From Deltaproteobacteria bacterium (GTDB lineage Bacteria > Myxococcota_A > Polyangia > Polyangiales > Ga0077539), in assembly GCA_030694465.1 (NCBI GenBank), contig JAUXYJ010000030.1, forward strand, positions 1-36,749: a DNA stretch of 36,749 nucleotides, written 5' to 3'. Made by a program: the position numbers and the translations under genes. Numbering within the stretch: position 1 is the stretch's first letter; each line of letters begins with the position of its first letter. The notes under the pieces are model-generated. The model worked only from the letters and a program-made list of their open reading frames with translations. It had not been told where the DNA came from and did not search any database. Shown in pieces: positions 34,820-36,749 of the stretch.

Positions 34820-35187
34820 GCGCCCCCTTGGTCAGGGCACGGTTACGCGCACGGCAAACGCTGCGGTCATGCTCGGGGCGAGAAGGATCAACAGGAACAC
34901 TAGCCAACGACTGCCCTTCGCACCGTGCAGCGGTGCTGCGAGCGATTGAAGCGCTCCGTGCCTCTGCGTCGATTCGTTGTTCAGGAGCCGATAGGCAGCA
35001 TGAAATCCTCCGGTTCTCGAATGGCTCGCGCGACGCTTTCTCCGCCCTCTCGGGCCATCGAGCTGACCCTCGACTCGAAGGCGCGCTCGTCGCCGGAGCA
35101 GCGCCAGAGCGCCCAGTTCCAGATGACGCGCTCGATGGACGTCGTCGCGAGCGACGATCCGCACGCCATCGATGTCCGCGCTCTTCG
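34820..35187. other. Stretch without a confident gene; two small minus-strand frames
   Basis: On the minus strand an ATG at 35169 opens a 62-residue frame to 34981 (MACGSSLATTSIERVIWNWA, LWRCSGDERAFESRVSS, ending EPEDFMLPIGS). It starts 18 bp after the stop of the polytopic membrane protein and could be a small co-transcribed gene. Another frame ending at 34832 has a membrane-helix-like end, SRWLVFLLILLAPSMTAAFA. The two overlap in different frames and might be parts of one broken gene. Neither is recognised. Confidence 0.3.
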
Positions 35188-36213
35188 TTAGATTTCGTTG
35201 CGCGCGACGGACCAGATAAAGCCGTCGTACCAGTAGTGAACGATCGAGATCGTGAGCGCGACGGACCATAGCCCGACGCCGAGGCTCTGCTGCGTGTTGT
35301 CCGCGAGCATCCCGAGCACGCCGTAGGCACCGAGGAGCGAGGCCAGGAGCACAAAGCCCACGCGACGTCGGGAAGGCGAGAAGATCCTCCGCCCCTCGGA
35401 GGACCACACGAGCGCAAGGTACTGCACCGCGTGAAAGAGGTTCATGATGAAGAACGCCTGCGCGAAGGGGTTGAAGCCCCACGCTACGATCGAGCACGCG
35501 CCGGTGCTCACCATGAGAAAGACCTTGGGCGCGCTGATGCGATGGCCCCGCCGCGCGAGTCGCCAGTACGAAGCGACATAGAACACGAGGTAGAGCGCGC
35601 CAAGCCCGAGCAACACGAGCGCCATCGCGCGATGCACCGAGTCGATCGCCGACGGAACCCGCGCGAGCCGGTCAAGCCCCACCGCCTCGAAGCGAAGAAA
35701 GGGCTCGAAGTGATCCAATGTCGTCGCCCCCGCGAGCACTGGCCCTGCGTAGAGCACCTGCTGAAGCCCAAAGTCGAGCCAGCGCCCCGCGCGAAGATCG
35801 TTGCCTGCGTTGCGGTCATAAATTCGCGCGAGGCCAAAGGTCTGCGCGCCCGAGTGATAGACGTCCCAAAACGTCGCGACAACGAGCGCGGCGATCGCGA
35901 AGGTGGGAGACGACACGATCGCCGTAAAGAGCACGAGCGGCGCGAGCAGAAAGCGCGCGCGATGACGACGAAACACCGCGGGATTTCCATGGCTCCGTAG
36001 AAAGACCGCGACCAGGTGCGCGTGGACGAGCGTCCCGAGCGCGAGCTCTTGGAGCGAGAGCCGCTGCCCCCCGAGCGCACGCGGCTGCGAGGCCAGACTC
36101 ATGCGCGCAAGCGCGACGCCGAGCGCGAGCGCGAGCGCTGGAGGCGCGAGGAAGAACGCGCAGTCATACGCGCGAGAGACGATGTACGGCGAGCGTGGCG
36201 GCCCCGTCGACAT
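35188..36213 (-). CDS. Polytopic membrane protein with conserved-looking histidines, unknown function
   Basis: From the ATG at 36213 this is 341 residues (an in-frame start at 36246 adds 11). About eight hydrophobic helices are visible, for example CAFFLAPPALALALGVALAR, FLLAPLVLFTAIVSS, TFAIAALVVATFWDVY, AMALVLLGLGALYLVFYVAS and VGFVLLASLLGAYGVLGM. Histidine-containing motifs lie at helix ends: HAHLVAVFLRSHGN (64-77), WDVYHSGAQ (116-124), FHAVQYLALVW (260-270) and VHYWYDGFIW (325-334). Several His residues at the ends of helices recall membrane metalloenzymes such as desaturase-like or Brp/Blh-like carotenoid oxygenases. This is only pattern-based. No signal peptide is seen beyond the first helix. 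Confidence 0.75.
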   Translation of the reverse strand: MSTGPPRSPYIVSRAYDCAFFLAPPALALALGVALARMSLASQPRALGGQRLSLQELALGTLVHAHLVAVFLRSHGNPAVFRRHRARFLLAPLVLFTAIVSSPTFAIAALVVATFWDVYHSGAQTFGLARIYDRNAGNDLRAGRWLDFGLQQVLYAGPVLAGATTLDHFEPFLRFEAVGLDRLARVPSAIDSVHRAMALVLLGLGALYLVFYVASYWRLARRGHRISAPKVFLMVSTGACSIVAWGFNPFAQAFFIMNLFHAVQYLALVWSSEGRRIFSPSRRRVGFVLLASLLGAYGVLGMLADNTQQSLGVGLWSVALTISIVHYWYDGFIWSVARNEI

Positions 36214-36650
36214 CGCGCGAGTGTACGCCTCTGCGCGCGAGAACATGCGAGCGGTCGACGCACCCCAAGATACAAGGCCCTCGAACCCCGTTCCGTCGCG
36301 CACGCATCCGCTGACTGCGGCCCGATCGCTCGTCGCCTCGTCTGCGCCCTCAGCCCGTTGCTCTCGGGTCGCGCTCATCGCACCGCAGCCCCACCGATGC
36401 GATCGCCGCTGTTTTTCACAAGAGATCCTGCGTTGAGTGCTGCGTTGGACAGAGCCCTTGCCGATGTACTCGCGCAGGGCTGTGTGGCCCAGATGCGAAA
36501 CTGCGTGGCCTGCGGGCGCTGTTGTGGACGGGGCTGCACGCGCGCCGGTCCAAACCGGGCACGTTGGTGACACCACGGCTCTGAGCGCTGCGTGACGAGG
36601 GTGTCCGAATGTGCAGCGCTCTCTCGATGCCGTGGAGAACGAGCGATGCA
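36214..36650. other. Gene-free stretch before the insertion element
   Basis: This region contains repeat C copy 2 (36322-36432). The minus-strand frame that runs on from the membrane protein gene includes the MSATREQRAEGADEATSDRA remnant but is otherwise not protein-like. The left end of the IS481-type element must lie between about 36560 and 36650. Its terminal inverted repeat cannot be assigned without the right end. Confidence 0.45.
36322..36432 (-). repeat. Dispersed repeat C, copy 2
   Basis: It aligns with 27374-27475 at roughly 80 percent by eye: CGTCGCCTCG, CAGCCCGTTGCTC, GCGCTCATCGC, CGATGCGATCGCCGCTG and TTTCACAAGAGAT. On the minus strand it encodes MSATREQRAEGADEATSDRA, related to the first residues of the ankyrin-like pseudogene. 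Only the 5' end of that gene is represented here. Confidence 0.7.
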
Positions 36651-36749
36651 ATGGATCAACGACGACAATGGATCGAGGCAGTCCAGGCCAACCCCCGCGA
36701 GTCGATCAGCGCGCTGAGCAGGCGCTTCGGCATCAGCCGCAAGACCGGA
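36651..36749 (+). CDS. N-terminus of an IS481-type transposase (cut by window edge)
   Basis: The ATG at 36651 opens MDQRRQWIEAVQANPRESIS and ALSRRFGISRKTG, 33 codons to the window edge. This is the N-terminal helix-turn-helix of IS481/IS3-like transposases (FxxLCxRFGISRKTGYKWLxR). The DDE catalytic part would follow outside the window. No ribosome binding site stands out. An insertion element at this edge fits the many repeats and broken genes of the neighbouring 14 kb. Confidence 0.82.
   Translation, partial: MDQRRQWIEAVQANPRESISALSRRFGISRKTG

Overview
The window looks like chromosomal DNA of a GC-rich member of the Myxococcota (a Polyangia or Sandaracinus-like bacterium). The reasons are a myxobacterial-type Ser/Thr kinase with an HRDVSPQN catalytic loop, many lipoproteins with Asp/Ala-rich linkers after the lipobox, a Cys-rich modular surface lipoprotein, an OmpA protein with thrombospondin type-3 repeats, and several large secreted proteins without recognisable domains. 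No tRNA, rRNA or CRISPR array was seen.

Positions 1 to about 22.5 kb are an orderly, densely packed region. It holds glycogen phosphorylase (glgP), a serS-bolA operon on the minus strand, a coupled pair of unknown secreted proteins, leucine dehydrogenase, and a tightly overlapping run of an outer-membrane-like protein, trpS and a small lipoprotein. These are followed by a 249-bp intergenic region with long complementary arms (a possible structured RNA), a conserved-looking small protein and an OmpA/TSP3 protein. On the minus strand come a small lipoprotein, an 840-residue Cys-rich repeat lipoprotein and a membrane-anchored Ser/Thr kinase. A secreted beta-rich protein and a divergent pair (alpha/beta hydrolase and XRE regulator) close this part.

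Positions 22.5 to 36.7 kb have a different character: intact genes alternate with gene debris. Intact-looking genes are a DUF2004-like protein, a large PPC-like/nidogen-like lipoprotein, a TetR regulator diverging from a small membrane protein, a PH-like membrane protein, two further membrane proteins and a lipoprotein. The debris includes a formylglycine-generating-enzyme-like pseudogene, an ankyrin-like pseudogene with alternating frames, and an alpha/beta hydrolase whose two ends lie on either side of an intact opposite-strand gene. There are also internally deleted copies of two genes of the same window (the DUF2004 locus and the PPC lipoprotein) and two pairs of dispersed repeats of about 100 bp. 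The window ends in the first 33 codons of an IS481-type transposase.

The most interesting item is at 34058-34819. A lipoprotein with a thioredoxin-like domain is interrupted by one in-frame TGA exactly where the first Cys of a CxxC redox motif is expected (U142-T-Y-C145). The frame stays open and protein-like for 111 further codons. A perfect 7-bp hairpin, whose loop starts 21 nt after the TGA and has G at its second position, fits the bacterial SECIS pattern. I propose a selenocysteine-containing thioredoxin-like lipoprotein. The alternative is a nonsense mutation, which has to be taken seriously because the neighbourhood is full of pseudogenes.
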